Assembly (NCBI RefSeq): GCF_963675975.1
Contig: NZ_OY780939.1
Span: 62,001 to 126,000, forward strand
Origin: Halarcobacter sp.
GTDB taxonomy: Bacteria > Campylobacterota > Campylobacteria > Campylobacterales > Arcobacteraceae
Reading direction: 5' to 3'
DNA length: 64,000 nt
The notes beneath the pieces were generated by a model. The model did not search any database. It worked only from the letters and a program-made list of their open reading frames with translations, and was not told where the DNA came from. The position numbers were made by a program, and so were the translations under genes. Numbering within the stretch: the stretch's first letter is position 1; each line of letters opens with the position of its first letter. This document shows, piece after piece, positions 21,459 through 29,694 of this stretch.

Positions 21459-22654
21459 CAGTTTTCTATAATGTAAGCATTCGCTACTGTTTTACCTAGA
21501 TAATCAATATTTATTTTTTTATCAAAATAATATTGATCTCTCGTAGAAACAAAATATTTATGACCCTTTTTAATCCCATAAAACTTTAATCTCAATATTA
21601 AATCTTTTTCATCACTTTCAATTTCATTAATATTGTTTTGTTTTAGTTTTTCTGCTAATTCTTTTGCTATATTATATTTGTAGGCAAAATGTTTTTTTGG
21701 ATTATCTAATAATAAATATAGTGGCTTGTTAAAAATTGTTATAGTTGCATTAAGTATAAGTACGGCTAAAGTAAAAATAGTTATATATATATGTTTAGTT
21801 CTAAACTGAGGAAGTCTAACCCTAAAACTATGTACAAAGTTTTTTACCATATATGGTAAAAAGATAACTACAAAAGGAGCATAGTCCTCTATATATATCC
21901 TTTGTCTAAAAGAAAACAATAAAGAGAAAGCCAATGATGTAGCTGAAATATACCAAACAATATCCCTATCACCTTTTACCCCTTCTCTATATATAGTGTA
22001 AAAAAAATAGATAAATAGCAAAGGTGAAAATATTGAAGCATAGATACCAAAAGTATCCACTAGAAATCCTCTAGGTTTTCCTCCTGTATCAAAACCATAT
22101 AAAGCCATAGAGACTGAGAAAAGTACTAAAGATATTACTAAAAGTTTTTTATCATCTTTTTTTAATGAATAGAAGAACAAAGCTAGAAAAAATATTGCAA
22201 AGGAATTATCTATAAAAAGAAAAAGTAATAGTAATACATAAGAATGTTTTTGTGTTACCTTTAAATAATACAAATATACTATAGTTAAAAAAGTTACAAT
22301 AATTGCACTATTAACCAATAATGCTGCACTAAGTAAACCTGGCAATAACATAAATATTAAAATAGAGATTAATCTATCTAGATTTTTTTTAAAAAGGTTA
22401 TCAGTTAATTTATACATTAAAATAACACTAAGAAAATAAGTAATGATAAAAGGTGTTCTTAATGCATAGTCATTTTCACCAAAAATAAAAATTGAGCCAT
22501 TAGTTATTATTGATAATAAAGAATTATTTACATAGACGTTTAAAGCCTCTTTATAAGAAATGCTTAAACCATCTACTGTAAAAAAAAGAATTGATAATAC
22601 TACAAAAAGTGTTGAATAAAATATGTATTTGTAAATATTATCTGTTAAACTCAT
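21458..22654 (-). CDS. GT-C type (ArnT/PMT-like) membrane glycosyltransferase, putative
   Basis: A 398-residue polytopic protein with about ten hydrophobic segments and a short C-terminal soluble tail. The early segment GENDYALRTPFIITYFLSV resembles the family GT39/ArnT pattern in which a lumenal loop precedes an R-x-P motif and helix. No classical DE motif was seen; an acidic residue in SYKEALN may serve. The function would be transfer of a sugar from a lipid-linked donor, acceptor unknown. It overlaps both neighbours by one and four bases, placing it in an operon with the amidotransferase and the pseudopilin. Confidence 0.55.
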   Translation of the reverse strand: MSLTDNIYKYIFYSTLFVVLSILFFTVDGLSISYKEALNVYVNNSLLSIITNGSIFIFGENDYALRTPFIITYFLSVILMYKLTDNLFKKNLDRLISILIFMLLPGLLSAALLVNSAIIVTFLTIVYLYYLKVTQKHSYVLLLLFLFIDNSFAIFFLALFFYSLKKDDKKLLVISLVLFSVSMALYGFDTGGKPRGFLVDTFGIYASIFSPLLFIYFFYTIYREGVKGDRDIVWYISATSLAFSLLFSFRQRIYIEDYAPFVVIFLPYMVKNFVHSFRVRLPQFRTKHIYITIFTLAVLILNATITIFNKPLYLLLDNPKKHFAYKYNIAKELAEKLKQNNINEIESDEKDLILRLKFYGIKKGHKYFVSTRDQYYFDKKINIDYLGKTVANAYIIEN

Positions 22655-23220
22655 AATTTTAAAAAGTTGTTTAATATTGTAAATCCATGTTCACTCATTA
22701 TTGATTCTGGGTGAAACTGAACACCATATATATCTTTTCCTTCAATCTCTAAAGACATTATTTCATCATCATCCATACTATAAGATGTAGGAATAATACA
22801 AGAGGGTAGATTCTCTTTTTTTACTGTTAGAGAATGATATCTTGTTTGAGTGAACTCATTTGGTAAACCATCAAAAATCTTAGTATCTTTCACTCTTTTC
22901 ATTTTTGAAGTTTTTCCATGCATCATATTCTCTGCACGAATAACCTCTCCTCCAAAAACTTGAGCAATACTTTGATGACCTAAACAAATTCCTAAAATTG
23001 GTTTCTTATCAGCAAAATACTTAATTGCTTCTAAACAAACACCTGCTTCATTAGGTGTAGCTGGTCCTGGAGATATTATAATTTTTTCAGGGTTTAATTT
23101 TTCTATCTGCTCTACTGATAATTCATCATTTCTAATAACTTTTAAATCTGCTCCTAACTCTAAACAATATTGAACTATATTGTAAGTAAAAGAGTCATAA
23201 TTATCTATCATTAAAATCAT
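22651..23220 (-). CDS. pabA: glutamine amidotransferase subunit TrpG/PabA (anthranilate or aminodeoxychorismate synthase component II)
   Basis: A 189-residue class I glutamine amidotransferase that supplies ammonia to a chorismate-using partner. It has the MIDNYDSFTYNI start, the oxyanion region IISPGPATPNEAG, the nucleophile in GICLGHQSIAQVFGG, and the His-Glu pair in FHPES. TrpG and PabA are close relatives and many bacteria use one for both tryptophan and folate. No trpE or pabB is adjacent, so I cannot choose; the symbol is a placeholder. It is first in the leftward operon with the glycosyltransferase and pseudopilin genes. Confidence 0.85.
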   Translation of the reverse strand: MILMIDNYDSFTYNIVQYCLELGADLKVIRNDELSVEQIEKLNPEKIIISPGPATPNEAGVCLEAIKYFADKKPILGICLGHQSIAQVFGGEVIRAENMMHGKTSKMKRVKDTKIFDGLPNEFTQTRYHSLTVKKENLPSCIIPTSYSMDDDEIMSLEIEGKDIYGVQFHPESIMSEHGFTILNNFLKL

Positions 23221-23347
23221 ATATATTTTTCCTCAATTATATTTAAAATATTGATTATATCAGGTTTTATATTTAAACTATATTTTGATTTTAAAATATC
23301 AACTATTTTATACACAACATTAATAAAATTTTAAATATAATTTACCT

Positions 23348-25627
23348 ATGAATTTAATTAAAATAATAATCTCACTTATCCTATTTTCTTCATTAGTTAG
23401 TGCCAAAAAACTAGAAAAAATATCTATTCAATTAGATTGGTTGCACCAATTCCAATTTGCAGGATATTATGTTGCAAAAGAAAAGGGTTATTACAAAAAT
23501 CAAAACCTGGATGTTTTAATAAAAGAATATACATTTAATAAAAATGTAGTTGATGATGTTTTAAATAAAAAAAGTGATTATGGAGTGGGAAAATCCTCAT
23601 TAATAATTGATAGATTAGAAAATAAAAAAGTGATTTTGCTTAATGCTATCTATCAAACTTCTCCTATGGTTTTAATTACAAGAAAAGAATCAAATATTAC
23701 AAAACCTAGTGAGTTGAAAAATAAAAAAGTGATGTTAACTTCTGATGCAAGATCAGCTGCAAGTATAAATTCAATGATAATGTCTCAAGGCTTAGAATTA
23801 GAAGATATTAACTTTCAAAAACACTCTTTTAATTTAGATGATTTGATTGATGGTAAAACTGATGCTATGGGATGCTATCTTTCAAATGAGCCATATATAT
23901 TAGAAAAAAGAGATATCCTTTATAATATTTTAAATCCTAGTGATTATGGTTTTGATTTTTATGGTGGTATATTTTTTACTTCAGAAGATGAATTACATAA
24001 ACATTCAAATAGAGTAAGAAAAGTTTATAAAGCCACTATGAGAGGTTGGGAATATGCCTTTAATAATATAGAAGAGACTGCAAAGTTAATTTTTGAAAAA
24101 TACAACACTCAAAATAAAAGTTTAGAATCATTAATTTATGAAGGACAAGTTTTAAAAAATTTATCCAAAATAGAAGATGGATTATTAGGACAAATAGATA
24201 AAAATAAAATTGAAGAGATGCAACGTTTATATGTTCTCTTAGGATTTGGAAGCAAAAATAATAAAATACCAAAAGTTAATGATTTTATTTATAACAGTTC
24301 AAATATTTTATATTCTTTAAATCAAAAAGAATATATAAAACAAACAAAAATCAAACTCTTAAGTAATAATAATTTCCCACCTTTTACAATGATGCTTGAT
24401 AAAAATTTACAAGGAATAGAAATTGACTATTGGAAACTTATTTCAAAAAGATTAAATTTAAAAAATAGCGAAATTGAAATAGTAAATAATTCAAAAGACT
24501 CATTAGAAAAAATAAAAAATAATCCAAATTTAATTAAATATGCTTTTAGTAAAAAAGACCGTTCAAATAAAACAACATTAACTGATACAATTGCAGAGAT
24601 AAAAATAGGACTTGCTTCATTTGTCAATACTCCTTATATTTCAGATATAAATGAATTAAATGGGAAAAAAGTTGCGATAATTAAATATACTTCATATTAT
24701 CAACAAATCAAAAACAATTACCCTAAAATTAAATTTGTAGAGGTAAAAAATACAGAAGAAGGTATTTTACTTTTAAAAGAGAAGAAAGTTTATGCAATAG
24801 TAAATAAAATCCCCTCTTTAAACTACACAATTTCAAACAAAGGATTAAATGATTTAAAAATTATAGGTTCTTTTGATGAAAAGTATGATTTAAAACTTGT
24901 TGTTAATGCAGAAAATAAAATGTTAATTAACCTTTTAAATAAAGCTATAACAACTATTTCAGAAAAAGATAGAGAATCAATTGCTTCAAAATATTATTCT
25001 GTTGTATATCAAAACAATCATGATTATAAAGAACTTTATAAAATATTAATACCTCTAATAATCCTTTTATTGTTTATTTTTAGAAGTAATAGATTAATGA
25101 ATAAAGAGATTAAAAGAAGAGAAGAGATAGAACTACAGTTAAATAAAGTTGCAAATATAGATTCATTAACAAATATTTATAATAGAAGAAAAATTACATC
25201 AATTTTTGATAATGAAATTAATAGATCAAAAAGATATAAAAGGGAATTATCTATTATATTTTTTGATATAGATAATTTTAAAATGATAAATGATGACTTA
25301 AGTCATAAAGATGGAGATAAAGTATTAATAAACTTATCAATATTAATAAAAAATAGTATTAGAAAAACTGATTTCTTTGGAAGATGGGGAGGAGAAGAGT
25401 TTATTATCATTTTGCCTGAAACAAATAAAGAAAAAGCAGAAGTTATTGCAAATATGTTAAAAGAAAAAATTTCTAAATTTGATTTTGATATTGATAGATC
25501 AGTGACTTGCAGTTTTGGAGTAACAAGTTTTAGTGAAACTGATAATAAAGATTCTGTGTTAACAAGAGTTGACCATGCTATGTATTATGTTAAAAAAAAT
25601 GGAAAGAATGATATAAAAGTGGTTTAA
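23348..25627 (+). CDS. periplasmic-sensing diguanylate cyclase (NMT1/THI5-like + SBP_bac_3 + GGDEF)
   Basis: A 759-residue membrane signalling protein expected to make cyclic di-GMP in response to a periplasmic ligand. A signal sequence (about residues 1-19) is followed by an NMT1/THI5-type domain with the typical QLDWLHQFQFAGYYVAKEKGYY block, extending to about residue 310. A second periplasmic-binding domain of SBP_bac_3 type covers about 335-555, then a transmembrane helix near 567-583, then a GGDEF domain with DSLTNIYNRRK, FDIDNFKMIND and the active-site GGEEF. NMT1-type domains bind pyrimidine-like or other small ligands; the ligand here is unknown. Its stop lies inside a terminator shared with the convergent gene. 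Confidence 0.85.
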   Translation: MNLIKIIISLILFSSLVSAKKLEKISIQLDWLHQFQFAGYYVAKEKGYYKNQNLDVLIKEYTFNKNVVDDVLNKKSDYGVGKSSLIIDRLENKKVILLNAIYQTSPMVLITRKESNITKPSELKNKKVMLTSDARSAASINSMIMSQGLELEDINFQKHSFNLDDLIDGKTDAMGCYLSNEPYILEKRDILYNILNPSDYGFDFYGGIFFTSEDELHKHSNRVRKVYKATMRGWEYAFNNIEETAKLIFEKYNTQNKSLESLIYEGQVLKNLSKIEDGLLGQIDKNKIEEMQRLYVLLGFGSKNNKIPKVNDFIYNSSNILYSLNQKEYIKQTKIKLLSNNNFPPFTMMLDKNLQGIEIDYWKLISKRLNLKNSEIEIVNNSKDSLEKIKNNPNLIKYAFSKKDRSNKTTLTDTIAEIKIGLASFVNTPYISDINELNGKKVAIIKYTSYYQQIKNNYPKIKFVEVKNTEEGILLLKEKKVYAIVNKIPSLNYTISNKGLNDLKIIGSFDEKYDLKLVVNAENKMLINLLNKAITTISEKDRESIASKYYSVVYQNNHDYKELYKILIPLIILLLFIFRSNRLMNKEIKRREEIELQLNKVANIDSLTNIYNRRKITSIFDNEINRSKRYKRELSIIFFDIDNFKMINDDLSHKDGDKVLINLSILIKNSIRKTDFFGRWGGEEFIIILPETNKEKAEVIANMLKEKISKFDFDIDRSVTCSFGVTSFSETDNKDSVLTRVDHAMYYVKKNGKNDIKVV

Positions 25628-25639
25628 CCACTTTTATAT
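25611..25639. terminator. bidirectional terminator overlapping two stop codons
   Basis: ATATAAAAGTGG (25611-25622) is the perfect complement of CCACTTTTATAT (25628-25639), a 12-bp stem with a five-base loop. The plus-strand gene's stop is in the loop and the minus-strand gene's stop starts at the outer edge, so the hairpin is built partly from coding DNA. Short U-runs follow on both strands. Confidence 0.7.
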
Positions 25640-27453
25640 TAAAGTTGATATTCTTTTATAAATTCATCACTTATATCTAAAATACCTCTTTGTCTTAAAG
25701 AATCTATAACCTCTTTTGTACAATCTACATCATCAGGCCATCTTCTTTTAAAATTATCAAATGAATTTTTATTTGTACCATCAACACAAATTGTGTTTGA
25801 ATCTATAAAGATATCTCTGTTTGAATCAATATTATTAACAACTCTCCACACTAACATATATGGATTATTTACATCATTTTGATTTGCTGCATCTACAATA
25901 ACTAAAATCTTCATATATGGATATAAAGGTTTTAAATCCTCAAAAAGATTTTTTTGATTTCTTGTTTTATCAACAGTTATTACTGTAACTGGATTTTTTG
26001 TATTTGTAAAATATTGTTTTAAATCTTTAACTTCACTAGTAATCTCTTTCATTTTAGATAAAAGTTCATTATCAGATAATATAGTAATTCCTAACTCACT
26101 TATCTCTTCACCAGTACAATCTAATCCTAACTTACCACCCACTGCAAATTTAGGACTTGAATGGTCAAGGGCATCAACTACACCTTTTGAAATAAGCATA
26201 TCATCTATATCTATTCTATTTAAGATATATTCAGTAATAGATTCATGCTCTGTTAAATCTGGTGCATCTTCTCCAACAAAAATGGCATGCTTAACAAAAC
26301 TCATTTGCCCTACTCCCCAAAATGCGTGCATCATCTGGCTTGCATGTCCAGGATATAGAGTTTTGATTTTTGCTAAAATAAGATTATGAAACACTCCATT
26401 TTCTGGCATATAATAATCAATTAAATCTGGTGCTGTAGTTTTTAAAAGTGGTAAAAATATTCTTTCAGTTGCATGCCCCATATATTTATCTTCTAATGGT
26501 GGTTTTCCAACAACTGTAGCTAAATATGTAGGTTTTTCTTTAGATGTGATAGCACTAACTTCTAAAAATGGATACTCTTCTTCAAGGGTATAGTAACCTG
26601 TATGATCTCCAAATGGCCCTTCAATTTTCATTTTTGAAGTATCAACAAATCCTTCAATAACAAAGTCATTGTCTTTTGGAACCCAAATATCATTTGTAAT
26701 AGATTTTACAAGTTGTGCATTTTTGTTTTTAACAAAACCATAAAGCATAAGCTCAAATACACCAATTGGAAGTGGAGCTTGTCCACACCAAATATACATA
26801 GGATCTCCACCTATACCTATTGATACTGGCATTTTTTCACCTGCTTTTTTATATTCATGGAAAAAGTGATTAGAATCTTTGTGAATTTGCCAATGCATTC
26901 CTAAAGTATGATCATCATAAACTTGTAGTCTATACATACCTAAGTTTTTCATTTCACCATTTAATGAAGTTGTGTAAACTTGTCCCATAGTAATGAATGG
27001 TCCACCATCTTGTTCCCATGTTGTTAAAATTGGTAAATCAGATAATTTTGCTTCTTCACCTAATTTTATAACTTGTTGACACTCACCTTTTCCTTTGTTT
27101 TTCTTAGGAATAGTATTTTTTAGTGCAAATAGTTTTCCAAAAGTTGACAACTTCTCAGAAAAAGTTGTGGGTGGCTTCATTTTTAGTAAAGATTCAATCT
27201 CACTTCCAATTTTATCACCATCTCCAATAAAAAGTTTTACCGCTTTTTCATTACAAAATACATTCATAAGAACAGGCATATCAAATTTCTTATTGTTTTT
27301 CTTATCTACAACATTAGTAAACAAAATTGCTTTGGAATCCTCTTTTTTAACTTCCACATATGCAACATGAGGTATCTCTAAATAGATATCCAATTCATCA
27401 TCAATAACTTTAAGTAAGTCATTCTTTTTTAAAATTTCTATAGCTTCTTTCAT
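25639..27453 (-). CDS. UbiD-family decarboxylase of menaquinone biosynthesis
   Basis: A 604-residue prenylated-flavin-dependent decarboxylase. Family blocks include TTWEQDGGPFITMGQVYT, LGMYRLQVYDDHTLGMHWQIHKD (with the conserved Arg), IGIGGDPMYIW, EGPFGDHTGYY and the E-x-x-D region GEDAPDLTEHES. In Campylobacterota a UbiD homologue of this length acts late in the futalosine menaquinone pathway (named MqnL by some). UbiD proteins also decarboxylate other aromatic acids, but the presence of mqnA in the window and the organism type support the menaquinone role. It stands alone, with its own AGGAT ribosome site. Confidence 0.82.
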   Translation of the reverse strand: MKEAIEILKKNDLLKVIDDELDIYLEIPHVAYVEVKKEDSKAILFTNVVDKKNNKKFDMPVLMNVFCNEKAVKLFIGDGDKIGSEIESLLKMKPPTTFSEKLSTFGKLFALKNTIPKKNKGKGECQQVIKLGEEAKLSDLPILTTWEQDGGPFITMGQVYTTSLNGEMKNLGMYRLQVYDDHTLGMHWQIHKDSNHFFHEYKKAGEKMPVSIGIGGDPMYIWCGQAPLPIGVFELMLYGFVKNKNAQLVKSITNDIWVPKDNDFVIEGFVDTSKMKIEGPFGDHTGYYTLEEEYPFLEVSAITSKEKPTYLATVVGKPPLEDKYMGHATERIFLPLLKTTAPDLIDYYMPENGVFHNLILAKIKTLYPGHASQMMHAFWGVGQMSFVKHAIFVGEDAPDLTEHESITEYILNRIDIDDMLISKGVVDALDHSSPKFAVGGKLGLDCTGEEISELGITILSDNELLSKMKEITSEVKDLKQYFTNTKNPVTVITVDKTRNQKNLFEDLKPLYPYMKILVIVDAANQNDVNNPYMLVWRVVNNIDSNRDIFIDSNTICVDGTNKNSFDNFKRRWPDDVDCTKEVIDSLRQRGILDISDEFIKEYQL

Positions 27454-27537
27454 TATATCCTCAAAATAACCTAATAATTAGTATAAATCTTATATCATTT
27501 TATCAATAAAAAATTGTTTATAATAGGGATATTTTGT

Positions 27538-28695
27538 ATGATTTATAATTTTGATGAACTAATTGATAGAAAAAACACCTCTTGTGCTAAATATGATGCA
27601 CTAGAAAAATATTTTGGATATGAAGATTTACAACCACTTTGGGTTGCAGACATGGATTTTAAAACTCCAGATGTGATAATTAATGCACTAAAAGAAAAAA
27701 CAGATTTTGGAATGTTTGGATATCCAATTGCAACAGAAAAAACTTACAACTTAGTAAAGAATTGGATGAAAAAAAGACATAACTGGGATATAGATACATC
27801 TTGGATAAACTTTGTAAATGGTGTAGTTCCAGCTTATAGTGCTGCTATAGAAGCGTTTAGTGAAGAAGGTGATGAAATCATTGTTCAAACGCCTGTATAT
27901 TTTCCACTCTTTAAACATATAAAATCTAATAATAGAAAACTTGTAAAAAACTCTTTAATTGAAGAGAATGGTTATTATAAAATGAATTTAGATGATTTAA
28001 AAAAGAAAATCACACCAAAAACAAAAATCTTTGTTTTATGTTCTCCACATAATCCTGTTGGGAGAGTTTGGGATAAAGAAGAACTAGAAGCTTTAGCAAA
28101 AATATGTATTGAAAATAAGATATTAATGATTAGTGATGAGATACATGCAGATATTGTTTTTAAAAAATTTACACCTCTTGCATCTATATCTGAAGAGATA
28201 GCAAATAATACTCTAACATTAAACTCTCCAGGTAAAACTTTTAACACTGCTGGATTAAATTGTGCCTATGCAATATGTAAAAATAAAGAAATAATGAATA
28301 AATTTAAAGAAATTGTAGAAAAAAGAGGTATAAGTTCAATTAATGTTTTTGGATTTACAGCTTTAGAAGCTGCTTACGAGTATGGCGAAGATTGGTTAGA
28401 AGAATTATTAGTTTACCTTAAGAATAATATTTATTTTACAAAAAATTATTTAGAAAAAAATAATTCTAAGATTGATTTTATTGAGCCAGAATCAACCTAT
28501 TTACTTTGGTTAAGCTTTAAAAATACTATTAGTGACTATAACAAAGTGAAACAAAAGTTACTAGAAGAATCTAAAGTTGCTTTAAATGAAGGAATTAGTT
28601 TCGGACTCGAAGGAAAGGGGTATTTCAGACTAAATTGTGCACTACCTAAGGAAAATCTAGAAAAAGCACTGTGTAAAATGGTTACAAAATTCTAA
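27538..28695 (+). CDS. PatB/MalY-type PLP-dependent cystathionine beta-lyase / aminotransferase
   Basis: A fold-type I PLP enzyme of 385 residues. I take the ATG at 27538 (MIYNFDELIDRKNTSC) because PatB proteins start with F-DELIDR; the upstream in-frame Met adds eight unsupported residues. It shows PLWVADMDFKTP, CSPHNPVGRVW, ISDEIHADIVF and the PLP lysine in LNSPGKTFNTAGL. The family cleaves cystathionine or cysteine S-conjugates to homocysteine or thiols plus pyruvate and ammonia. The exact substrate is unknown. Confidence 0.88.
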   Translation: MIYNFDELIDRKNTSCAKYDALEKYFGYEDLQPLWVADMDFKTPDVIINALKEKTDFGMFGYPIATEKTYNLVKNWMKKRHNWDIDTSWINFVNGVVPAYSAAIEAFSEEGDEIIVQTPVYFPLFKHIKSNNRKLVKNSLIEENGYYKMNLDDLKKKITPKTKIFVLCSPHNPVGRVWDKEELEALAKICIENKILMISDEIHADIVFKKFTPLASISEEIANNTLTLNSPGKTFNTAGLNCAYAICKNKEIMNKFKEIVEKRGISSINVFGFTALEAAYEYGEDWLEELLVYLKNNIYFTKNYLEKNNSKIDFIEPESTYLLWLSFKNTISDYNKVKQKLLEESKVALNEGISFGLEGKGYFRLNCALPKENLEKALCKMVTKF

Positions 28696-28711
28696 GGAGT
28701 TTTTTCCTTAG
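28692..28711 (+). terminator. weak hairpin at the end of the PatB-type gene
   Basis: CTAAGGA and TCCTTAG form a perfect 7-bp stem with a six-base loop, using the stop codon as part of the stem. There is no good U-run after it, so termination is likely partial at most. Confidence 0.35.
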
Positions 28712-28825
28712 TATTACCATTCTTCTCACTAAAAAATTAACTATGATTAATTTTTGCCATATGACCAAATAGTTACTTAAAATATTGTACAATTCTCTAA
28801 ACAATATAAATATATGGGATAGATT

Positions 28826-29188
28826 ATGTCAACACATTTAATTCTTTCGTCAGTTATATTTGTTGCAATTGCTTTTATATTAGTAGGAGTTTTCCTACTA
28901 ACTAAGTATCTTGGACCAAATAAAACTGAAGACAAACTAAAAAACACTGTATATGAAAGTGGAGTTACAAATCCTGTTGGGAATACTAATATAAGATTCT
29001 CAGTAAAATTCTATTTAGTTGCAATTGGTTTTCTACTATTTGATGTAGAAATTATTTTTATGTTCCCTTGGGCCGTAAATATTTTAGAACTTGGATTTGC
29101 AGGTATTATTAAGATGTTTATCTTTATAGGATTACTATTTGCAGGATTAATATATATGTATAAGAAAAAGGCATTATCATGGGATTAG
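28826..29188 (+). CDS. nuoA: NADH-quinone oxidoreductase subunit A
   Basis: First gene of the complex I operon; a 120-residue membrane subunit with three helices (about 10-30, 67-87, 95-113). The conserved loop YESGVTNPVGNTNIRFSVKFY between helices 1 and 2 and the acidic FDVEIIFMFPWA in helix 2 identify it. It overlaps nuoB by ten bases. The ribosome site is GGGAT. Confidence 0.96.
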   Translation: MSTHLILSSVIFVAIAFILVGVFLLTKYLGPNKTEDKLKNTVYESGVTNPVGNTNIRFSVKFYLVAIGFLLFDVEIIFMFPWAVNILELGFAGIIKMFIFIGLLFAGLIYMYKKKALSWD

Positions 29189-29694
29189 GAGCAGAAGCTA
29201 GCTTAGGTGATTCAATAATCACTACAAAATTAGACTCAGCTATTAACTGGGCTAGGTCATATTCAATGTGGCCAATGGCATTTGGTACTGCATGTTGTGG
29301 TATCGAATTCATGTCTGTTGCAGCTGCAAGATACGATGTATCTAGATTTGGTGCAGAGGTTGTAAGATTCTCACCAAGACAAGCAGACTTGCTAATTGTT
29401 GCAGGAACTATTACATATAAACAAGCACCTGTATTAAAGAAAATCTGGGATCAGATGTGTGAGCCTAAATGGGTTATATCTATGGGTGCATGTGCATGTT
29501 CTGGTGGTTTTTATGATAACTATACAACTTTACAAGGGATTGATGAAGTTATACCTGTAGATGAGTATGTTGCAGGGTGTCCTCCAAGACCTGAAGCTGT
29601 ACTTGATGCAATTATGAGAATTCAAGAGAGATCTTATGATGAATCTATTATTAAAGATAGAGAAAGAAATTTCAAGGGGATTCTAGATGCTTAA
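29179..29694 (+). CDS. nuoB: NADH-quinone oxidoreductase subunit B (cluster N2)
   Basis: A 171-residue peripheral subunit holding the [4Fe-4S] cluster N2 that passes electrons to quinone. The tandem cysteines lie in GTACCGIEFM, with the others in GACACSGGFY and AGCPPRPE. Overlaps nuoA by ten bases and nuoCD by eight bases. It fits full length for the family. Confidence 0.97.
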   Translation: MGLGAEASLGDSIITTKLDSAINWARSYSMWPMAFGTACCGIEFMSVAAARYDVSRFGAEVVRFSPRQADLLIVAGTITYKQAPVLKKIWDQMCEPKWVISMGACACSGGFYDNYTTLQGIDEVIPVDEYVAGCPPRPEAVLDAIMRIQERSYDESIIKDRERNFKGILDA

